NCBI RefSeq assembly: GCF_014174275.1
Contig: NZ_JABEQK010000005.1
Location: 1 to 64,000 of the forward strand
Length of the DNA: 64,000 nt
Direction of reading: 5' to 3'
Origin: Gluconacetobacter takamatsuzukensis
Lineage (GTDB): Bacteria > Pseudomonadota > Alphaproteobacteria > Acetobacterales > Acetobacteraceae
This document shows positions 45,248 to 53,091 of the stretch, one piece after another (the first letter of the stretch is position 1; each line of letters starts with the position of its first letter). The notes beneath the pieces were generated by a model, which did no database searches, was not told where the DNA came from, and saw nothing but the letters and a program-made list of their open reading frames with translations. Position numbers and translations under genes: made by a program.

Positions 45248-46301
45248 GGAGGGCCAGCAGGGCACTGAGGATGCGCCGCCGCAGCGGCAGGCTCTCGGTC
45301 GGAAAGGGCCCGCGATAGATGATGGGATAGCCCGGCGGCGGATAGATCTGCGGATCGTCGCGCATCGTGGCCGGCAGCAGCGCGGCCGCATGCGGGTTGG
45401 GCGGCGGCTGGCGCAGGAACACGGCATTCGTCGCCCCGTTGTCCGGCTGCGCCAGAAACGCGACGAACCGCTCCGCCAGGCCCGGATTGCGCGTGCGCTT
45501 GGGCACGACCAGGCAGTCGACCCACACCATCGCCCCCTCGCGCGGGGTCACGAAGCGCCAATTCTCCTTTCCGGCGCCGGCCATGTTCAGCGTCTTCTCG
45601 TCTCCCGTCCCGCCCAGGCCGATCAGGATCTGCCCGCCCACGCCGCGCTTCTGCTGCGCGGTGGTGGGCAGGCCATAGGTCAGCACGGCGGGCACCTGCG
45701 CGCGCAGCAGCTCGAAGGCCCGGCGCAGATCCCCCGGGTCGCCGCTGTTCATCGGGCGGCCCATGAAGTTCAGGGCGGCGGCCAGCAATTCCTCCTGGTC
45801 GTCGGTCATGGCGATATGCCCCACCAGGGCAGGAGCCGGCTTCAGCAGGTCGCCCCACGATTGCGGGGCCTCCGCCAGGCGGTCGGCGCGGTAGACGATC
45901 CCGGTATTCCCCCAGCTATAGGGCACGCCGTAGCGCCCGCACATGCCGCGCCACCGCGCCTCGGCGCGCGAGGTCTCGGGCAGCGGCAGGCCGGACTGGT
46001 CCAGCAGCAACCCCCGGTCGCCGAACGCCTGGACATGGGCACTGTCGATCACGGCCAAGTCGATCGGCGCATTGGGGTTCGCAATCAGCAGGTCGCGCCG
46101 GTCCCCGTTGTCGAAGACGATCTGGTTGATCTCGACCCCGGTCATCGCCGTCCATGCCCGGACCACGTCGGGACTGATCCCCCATTCCCAGACCAGGACG
46201 TTCAGGGCATTCGCCCGCGCCGCACCGGGCACCAGCGCCGAAAGGGCCAGGACGAAGACCATCGCCCCGGCCGGCAGAGACCGCCCGCCGGTCCGGCACA
46301 C
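45234..46301 (-). CDS. PotD-like periplasmic substrate-binding protein
   Basis: From GTG 46301 (GAGGGGG site 10 bases upstream) the product is 355 residues with a signal peptide ending near GAARA. An ATG at 46262 would drop the positively charged n-region. The mature protein starts LNVLVWEWGISPDVV and shows VPYSWGNTGIVYR, as in spermidine/putrescine-type binding proteins. No transporter permease or ATPase is encoded nearby. It overlaps a sensor diguanylate cyclase gene, so it may be a ligand-sensing partner rather than a transport component. Confidence 0.82.
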   Translation of the reverse strand: MCRTGGRSLPAGAMVFVLALSALVPGAARANALNVLVWEWGISPDVVRAWTAMTGVEINQIVFDNGDRRDLLIANPNAPIDLAVIDSAHVQAFGDRGLLLDQSGLPLPETSRAEARWRGMCGRYGVPYSWGNTGIVYRADRLAEAPQSWGDLLKPAPALVGHIAMTDDQEELLAAALNFMGRPMNSGDPGDLRRAFELLRAQVPAVLTYGLPTTAQQKRGVGGQILIGLGGTGDEKTLNMAGAGKENWRFVTPREGAMVWVDCLVVPKRTRNPGLAERFVAFLAQPDNGATNAVFLRQPPPNPHAAALLPATMRDDPQIYPPPGYPIIYRGPFPTESLPLRRRILSALLALHDAQ

Positions 46302-46830
46302 ATTTCCGTGCCCCCTCGCCGGAACAGGATTCGTGCCCCGCGCGAGGCCCGCCGCCGGGCGCCTCCCCCGCCGGTGCGCCCGCCCGGCGGATCGCCTGTT
46401 CAAACCACCTCTCAGACAGGCTCGCACCCTACCCCAATCCGTCGAAAATGGCCTTGTACGGCACCGTTTATCCGCATACCCGCGCCGCCCGAGTTTCCAC
46501 GGCCGCATCGGTCGGCACCAAGGGAAAAGACACGCAACAGAACGTATATCCTGCCGCCACCGGCATTGCCGACGTGCTATTACGCATTTCGCTCCCGCAA
46601 TCAACTCTTCAGACGCGACGCAGCGGGCGGCAGGCGCAATCCCCCGAACACCTTCGAATTCCTAACACAATCGCCCGTACCGACGACAGATATTTGTTGC
46701 GATCACGAATTAATCACTCTTGCGAACCACGCCATCGCGGGCATGGCCGCACCCCTTCCCCGCACTGGCCGCGCTTCCCCGCCCCGACCGGTTTGGATAC
46801 TCTGCCCGCCTGTCCAGCGAAGGCCCGCAC
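46302..46830. other. Intergenic region between divergent PotD-like and P450 genes
   Basis: About 530 bases without a convincing gene. It must carry both promoters. A 9-bp inverted repeat, CCTGCCGCC (46550-46558) and GGCGGCAGG (46626-46634), brackets its middle, and the right part (46660-46720) is AT-richer. Open frames through it are shadows with no ribosome site or family. Confidence 0.5.
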
Positions 46831-48183
46831 GTGCTCGACTCCTCCCCCCTCGTTCCACCGATGCCGCCCCTTCTGTCGGAACGCGCAGGGGGCCTGCGCG
46901 TTCTCGCGGCCCTGCGGCGCAACGGCTACTCGGCCTTTCCGCCCCGCTGCCTCACCGATCCGGTCGTCAGCCTGCGCGCGCTGGGCCGCCCGCTGGTGCT
47001 GGCCGCCGGGCCGGACGCCATGCAGGCCATCCTGACGGCGGATGCCGGGCATTATCGCCGCATGCGCGTGGGCCAGCGCGTCCTCAGCCCCATCGTCGGG
47101 CGCGGCCTGCTGGTCAGCGAGGGCGATACGTGGCGGCGGCAGCGCCGCGCCATGGCCCCGGCCTTCACCCCGCGCACGGTGCCGGTGCTGGCCGGCCATA
47201 TCGCCGCCTGCGCCGAGCGCGGCTGCCGCGACCTCGATCCCGACCGGCCGGTCGACCTGTTCTCCGCCATGCGCCGCCTGGCGCTGGACGTCGCGTCCGT
47301 GTCCATGTTCTCGCTGGAGATCGGGGCGTTCGACCGGCCGCTGCGCGATTCCGTCACCCGGTTCATGACCGGTATCGGCACACCCCGCCCGTCCGATTTC
47401 CTGCTCCCGCCCGGCACGCCGACCCTGCTGGGCTGGCGGCGCGCGCGCTTCCGCCGCCGCTGGGTGGCCCTGATCGGCCAAATCATCGCCGCCCGCCATG
47501 CTCTGGGCCCCGCCGAGGCCCCGCGCGACCTGTTCGACCTGATGCAGAAAGCCTTCGGCGACGAGGGCGGCGGCACCACCGCCGAACTGATCGACGAAGT
47601 CGCCACCATGATCGTCGCCGGGCACGAGACCACGGCATCGGTCCTGTTCTGGGCCTGCCTGCTGCTGGCCCAGTCACCCCGCTGGCAGGACGAAATCGCG
47701 CAGGAAGTACGGGACAAGGACCTGACACCGGACGGCGCGGCCACGTCGCTGCCTGCCCTGCACAGGACCACCGCCGTGGTGCGCGAAACCCTGCGCCTCT
47801 ATCCCCCCGCCTTCATGAGCGGGCGGGAAACGGCAGGCGAAACCGAATTGTGCGGGCACGCGCTGCCCGACAATGCGATGGTCCTGCTGCCGTTCTGGAT
47901 GCTGCACCGCAATCCCGCCCTGTGGCACGCCCCCGCGCAGTTCGATCCCCGGCGCTTCCTGGACCGCGCCGATCCGCCGCGCTTCACCTTCCTGCCGTTC
48001 GGCGCCGGGCCGCATGTCTGCATCGGCGCGCAACTGGCGATGACCGAGGCGGTACTGGTGCTGGCCCGCCTGCTCCAGGATTTCTCGCTTACCCTTGCCG
48101 ACACCAGGCCGGTGCTGCCGGTCGGGGTGCTGTCGACACGGCCCAGCCATGCCCCCGCCTTCCGGCTCCGCCGCCGAGGCTGA
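46831..48183 (+). CDS. Cytochrome P450
   Basis: A 450-residue soluble P450. It has the I-helix oxygen-binding motif AGHETTA, the K-helix ExxR in RETLRLYPPA and the heme loop FLPFGAGPHVCIG with the Cys thiolate ligand. It resembles CYP fatty-acid or terpene hydroxylases of the class with a long C-terminal region; no ferredoxin or reductase gene is adjacent. The start is GTG 46831, 8 bases after a GAAGG site; an upstream ATG at 46720 gives a poor N-terminus. The substrate is unknown. Confidence 0.9.
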   Translation: MLDSSPLVPPMPPLLSERAGGLRVLAALRRNGYSAFPPRCLTDPVVSLRALGRPLVLAAGPDAMQAILTADAGHYRRMRVGQRVLSPIVGRGLLVSEGDTWRRQRRAMAPAFTPRTVPVLAGHIAACAERGCRDLDPDRPVDLFSAMRRLALDVASVSMFSLEIGAFDRPLRDSVTRFMTGIGTPRPSDFLLPPGTPTLLGWRRARFRRRWVALIGQIIAARHALGPAEAPRDLFDLMQKAFGDEGGGTTAELIDEVATMIVAGHETTASVLFWACLLLAQSPRWQDEIAQEVRDKDLTPDGAATSLPALHRTTAVVRETLRLYPPAFMSGRETAGETELCGHALPDNAMVLLPFWMLHRNPALWHAPAQFDPRRFLDRADPPRFTFLPFGAGPHVCIGAQLAMTEAVLVLARLLQDFSLTLADTRPVLPVGVLSTRPSHAPAFRLRRRG

Positions 48184-48203
48184 CGGGGCCGGAGGCGCGG
48201 CAA

Positions 48204-48983
48204 TCAGCGATAGACCAGCCCGCCATCGATCAGGACCGACTGGCCCGTCATGTAATCGGAATCAGGGCCCGAAAGGTAGGAGACCAGGCCCGCCACATCC
48301 TCGGGCGTCTGCGCCCGGCCCAGGGCGATGCCATCGACATATTTTCGGAAGGTGGCCCCCTTCTCCGCCCCCGTGATCTCGGAGAAGAGCTGGTCGATCT
48401 CCACCCACATGCTGGTCCCCACGACGCCGGGGCAATAGGCGTTCACGGTGATGCCCTTGCTGGCATATTCCTTCGCCGCCGCCTGGGTCAGCGCCCGCAC
48501 GGCGAATTTCGTCGCGGAATACACGCCCAGCAGCGCAAACCCGTCATGCCCCGCGATCGAGCAGGCATTGATGACCTTGCCCTTCCGCCCGTCGGCGATA
48601 AAGCGGTCCGCCGCCGCCTGGATGCCCCACAGCACGCCGTGCACATTGATCCGGAAGATCCGCTCGACATCCTCGGGCATCACCGATGCCAGCGCCTTGA
48701 CCTGCGCGATGCCGGCATTGTTGACCATGATGTCGAAACCGCCCAGTTCCCGCGCGGCATGGTCGACCGCCGCGCGCACCTGTTCACGGTCGCCCACATC
48801 GGCCACGAAGATCGTGGCCTTGCGCCCCAGGGCCGCGATTTCGGCCGCCACGGCCGTCAGCGCCTCGGCCTTGAGATCGACCAGCGCCACATCGGCGCCG
48901 TCCTGTGCCAGGCGCAGGGCGATGCCCCGGCCGATTCCCTGGGCCGCACCCGTGACCAGCGCGACCTTTCCTGCGATTGCCAT
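48204..48983 (-). CDS. Acetoin reductase / butanediol dehydrogenase-like SDR
   Basis: A 259-residue classical SDR with [12 protein letters not shown], Ser in [11 protein letters not shown] and [32 protein letters not shown]. That last stretch is typical of BudC/meso-butanediol dehydrogenases. Asp in ALVDLK indicates NAD(H). It would interconvert diacetyl, acetoin and butanediol, consistent with an acetolactate synthase gene 4 kb away. ATG 48983 follows GGGAG by 8 bases. It converges on the P450 gene. Confidence 0.85.
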   Translation of the reverse strand: MAIAGKVALVTGAAQGIGRGIALRLAQDGADVALVDLKAEALTAVAAEIAALGRKATIFVADVGDREQVRAAVDHAARELGGFDIMVNNAGIAQVKALASVMPEDVERIFRINVHGVLWGIQAAADRFIADGRKGKVINACSIAGHDGFALLGVYSATKFAVRALTQAAAKEYASKGITVNAYCPGVVGTSMWVEIDQLFSEITGAEKGATFRKYVDGIALGRAQTPEDVAGLVSYLSGPDSDYMTGQSVLIDGGLVYR

Positions 48984-49106
48984 GCAATCCACTCCCGTTC
49001 AGCCAGGCGAAAAGCCGGCTACGGGCACCAGATCGCCACAGGCCGATGCGGCGCGGAAGCATCCGCCACCATGCTCTCGCGCCCTCGTGACAGGCCCATG
49101 CAGCAC

Positions 49107-49126
49107 CTGTCGCGGACCTGCGACAG
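49107..49126 (-). promoter_or_regulatory. Inverted repeat upstream of the acetoin reductase gene
   Basis: CTGTCGC and GCGACAG, perfectly complementary over 7 bases with a 6-base spacer, lie about 125 bases upstream of the SDR start. The form suits a dimeric repressor such as a TetR-type protein. Confidence 0.4.
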
Positions 49127-49144
49127 TGGCGGACCGGGCGGTCG

Positions 49145-49169
49145 GCGCGCCCCTGCTACAGGGACGCGC
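49145..49169 (-). terminator. Hairpin behind dps
   Basis: An 11-bp stem with one mismatch (GCGCGCCCCTG / CAGGGACGCGC, loop CTA) starts 12 bases after the dps stop codon. No T-run is visible. Confidence 0.5.
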
Positions 49170-49180
49170 GCAGGTCGCTG

Positions 49181-49726
49181 TCAGTCGTTGCCGCCGAAGG
49201 CCGGGCGCGTCGATTCGAACAGGAACCAGGTCCGGCGCTCGGTTTCGTCGATCCAGTTTTCCAGCAGGCTCGCGGTGGCCACGTCGCCGCCATCGTCGCA
49301 GATCGCATGCACCGCGCGCAGCCGGCCCGTCAGCGCCAGATTATCCTCGCGCAGCTCGGCCAGCATGTCTTCCGGCGTGACATAGAGCGCATCGTTATCG
49401 GCAACCTTGGTCAGCCGGCTGATCTCGCCGATCGAATGCAGGGTCGTGCCCCCCAGCTTCCGCGCGCGCTCGGCCAGCGGATCGGTCATGGCGAAGATCT
49501 GGTCGCTCTGCTCGTCCAGCAGCACATGGAAATCGCGAAAATGGCGACCGCTCATGTGCCAGTGGAAATTCTTGGTCTTGATATACAGCGCGAAGACATC
49601 GGCCAGAACCGTCCGCAAGCCGGCGGAAATCGATTCGACGGCCTCTTTCTTCAGGTCGGTCGGTGTCCCGAGATAGGTGTGAACATGGGCTTCACCAGCG
49701 GTCAAACCCTTGGTCTTGTTCGACAT
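49181..49726 (-). CDS. dps: Dps-family ferritin-like DNA-protecting protein
   Basis: A 181-residue Dps/ferritin-like protein. The interface ferroxidase residues are in NFHWHMSGRHFRDFHVLLDEQSDQIFA. Dps oxidises iron with peroxide and protects DNA under stress. ATG 49726 follows a GGAGA site; longer in-frame starts run into the untranslated leader. A Fur-box-like sequence lies about 190 bases upstream, suggesting iron control. Confidence 0.92.
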   Translation of the reverse strand: MSNKTKGLTAGEAHVHTYLGTPTDLKKEAVESISAGLRTVLADVFALYIKTKNFHWHMSGRHFRDFHVLLDEQSDQIFAMTDPLAERARKLGGTTLHSIGEISRLTKVADNDALYVTPEDMLAELREDNLALTGRLRAVHAICDDGGDVATASLLENWIDETERRTWFLFESTRPAFGGND

Positions 49727-49912
49727 TGTCTTCTCCATGAACATGACGTTCGTCAGGCCATGTGGGGAGCACCGGCCCCATCGGCAACCCCGCCGTCCCG
49801 CCGTCATCGAACAATCATATCGGACATGCACCCGCGTCCCGGCTCTGGAATCCCGGCATTTCCGAGCCATCCATCCAGCCGGAGCGGCGCGAGACCCTTC
49901 TTTTATATTGCA

Positions 49913-49931
49913 ATTGATATTCATTCTCATT
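49913..49931 (-). promoter_or_regulatory. Fur-box-like site upstream of dps
   Basis: ATTGATATTCATTCTCATT; read on the minus strand its 15-base core TGAGAATGAATATCA matches the TGATAATGATTATCA Fur consensus at 13 of 15 positions. The flanks are AT-rich as expected for a promoter. It leaves a leader of about 185 bases before dps. Confidence 0.6.
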
Positions 49932-50006
49932 ATTGAGAAGAAACTCACGGCGTCACGACAGTTTCCCAACCGTCGATTTCCCAACCCTCGCGCCGTGAAA
50001 CCTGCG

Positions 50007-50036
50007 CGGCATCGCCATCCCCCGATGGCGGTGCCG
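50007..50036. terminator. 12-bp hairpin downstream of the old yellow enzyme gene
   Basis: CGGCATCGCCAT and ATGGCGGTGCCG form a 12-bp stem with one G-T pair and a 6-base loop, 28 bases beyond the stop codon of the leftward gene. The T-rich tract (TCTTTTC) is on the opposite side, so its direction is unclear. Confidence 0.45.
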
Positions 50037-50063
50037 TCTTTTCATGCCGGCCGCCGCCACCCG

Positions 50064-51164
50064 TCAGACCGCGAACAGGTCCCGATACCGCGAGGGCTGG
50101 CACCGCAGATACTGGTCCGGCGCTTTCACCCGCGCCCCCAGATGCGCCGCCGCATGCCACGGCCAGCGCGGGTCGTACAGGATGGTCCGCGCCAGCCCGA
50201 CCATGTCGGCATCCCCGGTGGCGACGATCCCCTCCGCCTGGTCGAAATCGGTGATCAGCCCCACCGCCACCACCGGCATGTTCACCTGCTGCCGCACGGC
50301 CCGGGCCAGCGGAACCTGATAGCTGGGCGAGACCGGAATCTCCTGCAACGGGCTCAACCCGGCGCTGGAGACGTGGATGGCATCGCACCCATGCTCCTCC
50401 AGGCGCTGCGCGAAGGCCACGGTCTCGTCGATCGTCCAGCCGCCCTCCACCCAGTCGGTGCCCGAAACGCGAACCGAGACAGGCCTGTCGGGAAAGGACT
50501 GGCGCACGGCATCGAACACTTCCAGCGGAAAGCGCAGCCGGTTTTCCAGCGTGCCGCCATATTCGTCCTCCCGCAGGTTGGACAGCGGCGACAGAAACTG
50601 GTGCAGCAGATACCCATGCGCGGCATGAAGCTGCACCAGGTCCAGCCCCAGCCGCGCCGCCCGCTTCGCCGATGCCGCAAAGGCCTCGCGCACCTGCCGC
50701 AACCCCGCGCGATCCAGGGCGGCCGGCGCGTGCGTATCGGGGGTATAGGCCAGGGCCGAGGGCGCCACCGTCTGCCATCCGTTCGCGGCATCGGGCGCGA
50801 TCTGGTGGCCGCCCTTCCACGGCACCTCGCACGACGCCTTGCGCCCGGCATGGGCAAGCTGGATCCCGACCGGCATGTCCGACCACGCCCGCACACCGTC
50901 CAGCACGCGGCGCAGCGCGCCCTCCGTCCCGTCGTCCCACAGCCCGACATCGCCATAGGTGATCCGGCCCTCGGGCAGGACCGACGTCGCCTCGATGGTC
51001 AGCAGCCCGGCGCCCGACAGCGCCAGGCCGCCCAGATGGATCAGATGCCAGTCCGTCATATGGCCCTCGACGGCCGAATACTGGCACATCGGGGCAATGA
51101 CGATCCGGTTGGCCAGCGTCAGCCCGCCAATCCCGACCGGTTGAAACAGCCGCGATCTGGTCAT
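50064..51164 (-). CDS. NADH:flavin oxidoreductase, old yellow enzyme YqjM type
   Basis: A 366-residue FMN enzyme of the thermophilic-like (YqjM/XenA) OYE class. Marks are PMCQYSAVEGHMTDWHLIH near the start, QLAHAGRKAS, LHAAHGYLLHQFLSPLSN and YGGTLENRLRFPLEV. It reduces activated C=C bonds. The second of two ATGs (51164) is 6 bases from a strong AAGGAGG and is chosen. A LysR-type gene lies upstream on the same strand (46 bases), so the regulator may control it. Confidence 0.92.
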   Translation of the reverse strand: MTRSRLFQPVGIGGLTLANRIVIAPMCQYSAVEGHMTDWHLIHLGGLALSGAGLLTIEATSVLPEGRITYGDVGLWDDGTEGALRRVLDGVRAWSDMPVGIQLAHAGRKASCEVPWKGGHQIAPDAANGWQTVAPSALAYTPDTHAPAALDRAGLRQVREAFAASAKRAARLGLDLVQLHAAHGYLLHQFLSPLSNLREDEYGGTLENRLRFPLEVFDAVRQSFPDRPVSVRVSGTDWVEGGWTIDETVAFAQRLEEHGCDAIHVSSAGLSPLQEIPVSPSYQVPLARAVRQQVNMPVVAVGLITDFDQAEGIVATGDADMVGLARTILYDPRWPWHAAAHLGARVKAPDQYLRCQPSRYRDLFAV

Positions 51165-51210
51165 GGACATCCTCCTTCGTATGTTCGCCACGCCGTCCGC
51201 GCCCGGGCCC

Positions 51211-52137
51211 TCACGCGGCCCGGTAGGAAAACCCGCCGCAGCGTCTGAGATATGCGCGCAATTCGCGCAGGAACACATCCACATTCGCCCGCGCCCCCTG
51301 CCGGTGGGGCCGCAGGGCATAGAAATCGATCCCCTCCCCCGAAAGTTCCGGCAGCACATGCACCAGCTTGCCCGATTTCAGGTCGTCATGAACGTCGCAC
51401 ATCAGCTTGTAGGCGATCCCCTGTCCCGACAGCGCCCAGTCATGGATCACCTCGCAGCTCGTCGAGGACAGGCGCGGCTGCACCGTGACCACCTCCCTGT
51501 TCTCCTCGTCCCCGAACGCCCAGCGATTGACGAGCGTCATGGATTTGCTACGCCGCAGGCACAGGCAATCGTGCTCCGCCAGGTCCCGGAGCGTCGCGGG
51601 AGCCGGCACCCGCGCCAGATAGGCCGGCGAGGCGCAGAGAATGCGCGTGGTCGAAGCCAGATGCGTCACGATGGCGGTCGGCATGTCGGGCATGCCCAGC
51701 CGTACGATCAGGTCCAGGCAGTCGCCGAATTCGTGCCGCCCCTCGCTGACCAGCGCCAGCCCGATCTTCAGCTCCGGGTAGCGTTCGTTGAAGGATTCGA
51801 CAAAGGGCGCGATCAGCCGGCGCCCCAGCTCCAGCGGCGCGCCGACATTCAGGCTGCCCTGCGGCATCCGCTCGGCCGAGGAAATCTCGGCTTCCAGGTC
51901 GGTGATATCGGTCACGATCCGCAGCGCGCGCTCGTACAGGATCTGCCCGGTCTCGCTCAGCTTGAAGCGCCGCGTGCTCCGGTTCACCAGGCAACTGCCC
52001 AGCCGGCCCTCCAGCCGCGCCAGCCGGCGCGAGATCACGGCAGGCGACGTGCCCATCCCGCGCGCCGCCTTGGTCATGCTCTGCGCCTCGGCCAGCATCA
52101 CGAAGAACCTCAGGTCGCCTACTTCATCGTAGATCAT
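51211..52137 (-). CDS. LysR-type transcriptional regulator
   Basis: A 308-residue regulator with an N-terminal winged helix (FFVMLAEAQSMTKAARGMGTSPAVISRRLARLEGRLGSCLVNRSTRRFKLSETG) and a C-terminal periplasmic-binding-like effector domain (from GSLNVGAPLELGRRLIAPF). It is transcribed with, or just before, the old yellow enzyme gene and divergently from the lipocalin-like gene. A palindrome with LysR spacing lies in the shared AT-rich intergenic region. Confidence 0.92.
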   Translation of the reverse strand: MIYDEVGDLRFFVMLAEAQSMTKAARGMGTSPAVISRRLARLEGRLGSCLVNRSTRRFKLSETGQILYERALRIVTDITDLEAEISSAERMPQGSLNVGAPLELGRRLIAPFVESFNERYPELKIGLALVSEGRHEFGDCLDLIVRLGMPDMPTAIVTHLASTTRILCASPAYLARVPAPATLRDLAEHDCLCLRRSKSMTLVNRWAFGDEENREVVTVQPRLSSTSCEVIHDWALSGQGIAYKLMCDVHDDLKSGKLVHVLPELSGEGIDFYALRPHRQGARANVDVFLRELRAYLRRCGGFSYRAA

Positions 52138-52229
52138 TTTTGGCGGCTCCTATTTTTGTTGATTCAGCATAAATCTTTTGTCCCATTTTTGATAGAAAAA
52201 AACGATCAAATCCCCTACATTCCCCTCAC

Positions 52230-52245
52230 ATACATGAATATGTAT
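52230..52245. promoter_or_regulatory. Candidate LysR operator
   Basis: ATACAT-GAAT-ATGTAT, a perfect inverted repeat with a 4-base spacer, contains the T-N11-A pattern favoured by LysR proteins. It sits between the LysR gene and the divergent lipocalin-like gene, about 95-105 bases from each start. Confidence 0.5.
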
Positions 52246-52352
52246 TCACGAAACACCCCATGTAGCAGTCAAAACAAGAATAACAAAAATACTGCCCGAA
52301 GCAAAAAAGCTTCCCTTACTTGGTTCTTGTTTCAAAAGGAGTCATTCCACAA

Positions 52353-52802
52353 GTGACGCAGTTAAAACACGCGCATTCCGGCGATCTGGCACAGCAACTG
52401 ATCGGCACCTGGGAGCTTGTGTCCTATCGGGTCGAGGACAAGAAAAGCGGCGAGATGATCGAGGCCATGGGCGATTGCCCGCGCGGACGGGTCATTTTCA
52501 CCCCCGACGGCTGGGTCGCCTTCAACCTCGAAGGCAGCGACCGCCAGCCCGCCGTGACCGACTGGGACCGCGCGCAGCTCATGAAGACCCTCGTCGCCTA
52601 TATCGGCCGCTACCGGATCGAGCACGACCAGTGGATCACGCGCGTCGAGACGGCCTGGGCCCCCGAATGGGTCGGCACGGAACAACGCCGCACCGTCACC
52701 GTCGACGGCAACCACGCCACCGTCACCACCCCCTGGCGCGAAATGCCCAACTGGGCCGATCGCGGCCCGTCGCGCAGCCTCATCCGCTTCAAACGCGCCT
52801 GA
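52353..52802 (+). CDS. Lipocalin-like domain protein
   Basis: 149 residues from GTG 52353, which follows an AAAAGGAG site. The lipocalin_5-type beta-barrel motif GTWELVSYRVEDKKSGEMIEAMGDCPRGRVIFTPDGWVAF opens the domain; a YIGRYRIEHDQWITRVETAWAPEWVGTEQRR stretch continues it. No signal peptide. Such proteins bind small ligands; the role is unknown. Being divergent from a LysR gene, it is a likely regulated target. Its stop codon overlaps the start of repeat copy E. Confidence 0.82.
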   Translation: MTQLKHAHSGDLAQQLIGTWELVSYRVEDKKSGEMIEAMGDCPRGRVIFTPDGWVAFNLEGSDRQPAVTDWDRAQLMKTLVAYIGRYRIEHDQWITRVETAWAPEWVGTEQRRTVTVDGNHATVTTPWREMPNWADRGPSRSLIRFKRA

Positions 52803-52857
52803 GCCTGGGCGTGAATGCGCGCTGGCGGCGATCCGGCGCGCGTTTCCGGTCACGCTC
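52801..52857 (+). repeat. Structured 3'-end repeat, copy E (internally deleted)
   Basis: Only about 57 bp. The left third (GAATGCGCGCTGGCGGCGATCC and on to GTTTCC) matches the other copies and then jumps to the right terminal arm (TTTCCGGTCACGCTC). The jump occurs at a TTTCC word present both in the middle stem and in the outer arm, as expected for a deletion between short direct repeats. It begins in the stop codon of the lipocalin-like gene. Confidence 0.75.
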
Positions 52858-53042
52858 TGAACGGACCGTGATGGTGCATGCGTATTGCGGGAAGCAGCAG
52901 GCTGCGAATTGCCGATTGAGCCCACGCCGCGAATCTGTTCCGATGGGGCCCATCCGGACGGATTTCACCGCGGGGAACGTCCTCACATCGTGATGGACCT
53001 GATCGTGACTTGAACAGTCCCAGGCCTTTCTTCCCTGTTCTT

Positions 53043-53081
53043 TCCGGACAACGATGCATGACAGGCTCGGATCTGTCCGGA
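53043..53081 (+). promoter_or_regulatory. Inverted repeat overlapping the acetolactate synthase ribosome site
   Basis: TCCGGACA (53043-53050) and TGTCCGGA (53074-53081) are perfectly complementary. The right arm runs into the GGAGAGG ribosome site 7 bases before the ATG. In RNA it could mask the site; in DNA it could be an operator. Confidence 0.5.
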
Positions 53082-53091
53082 GAGGATCATC

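Noticed and set aside
45207-49385. A 1392-codon open frame on the plus strand
   Set aside because: It is antisense to the diguanylate cyclase and PotD-like genes and out of frame with the P450 gene. The product is Arg/Pro/Gly-rich without any family motif, as expected for GC-rich shadow frames.
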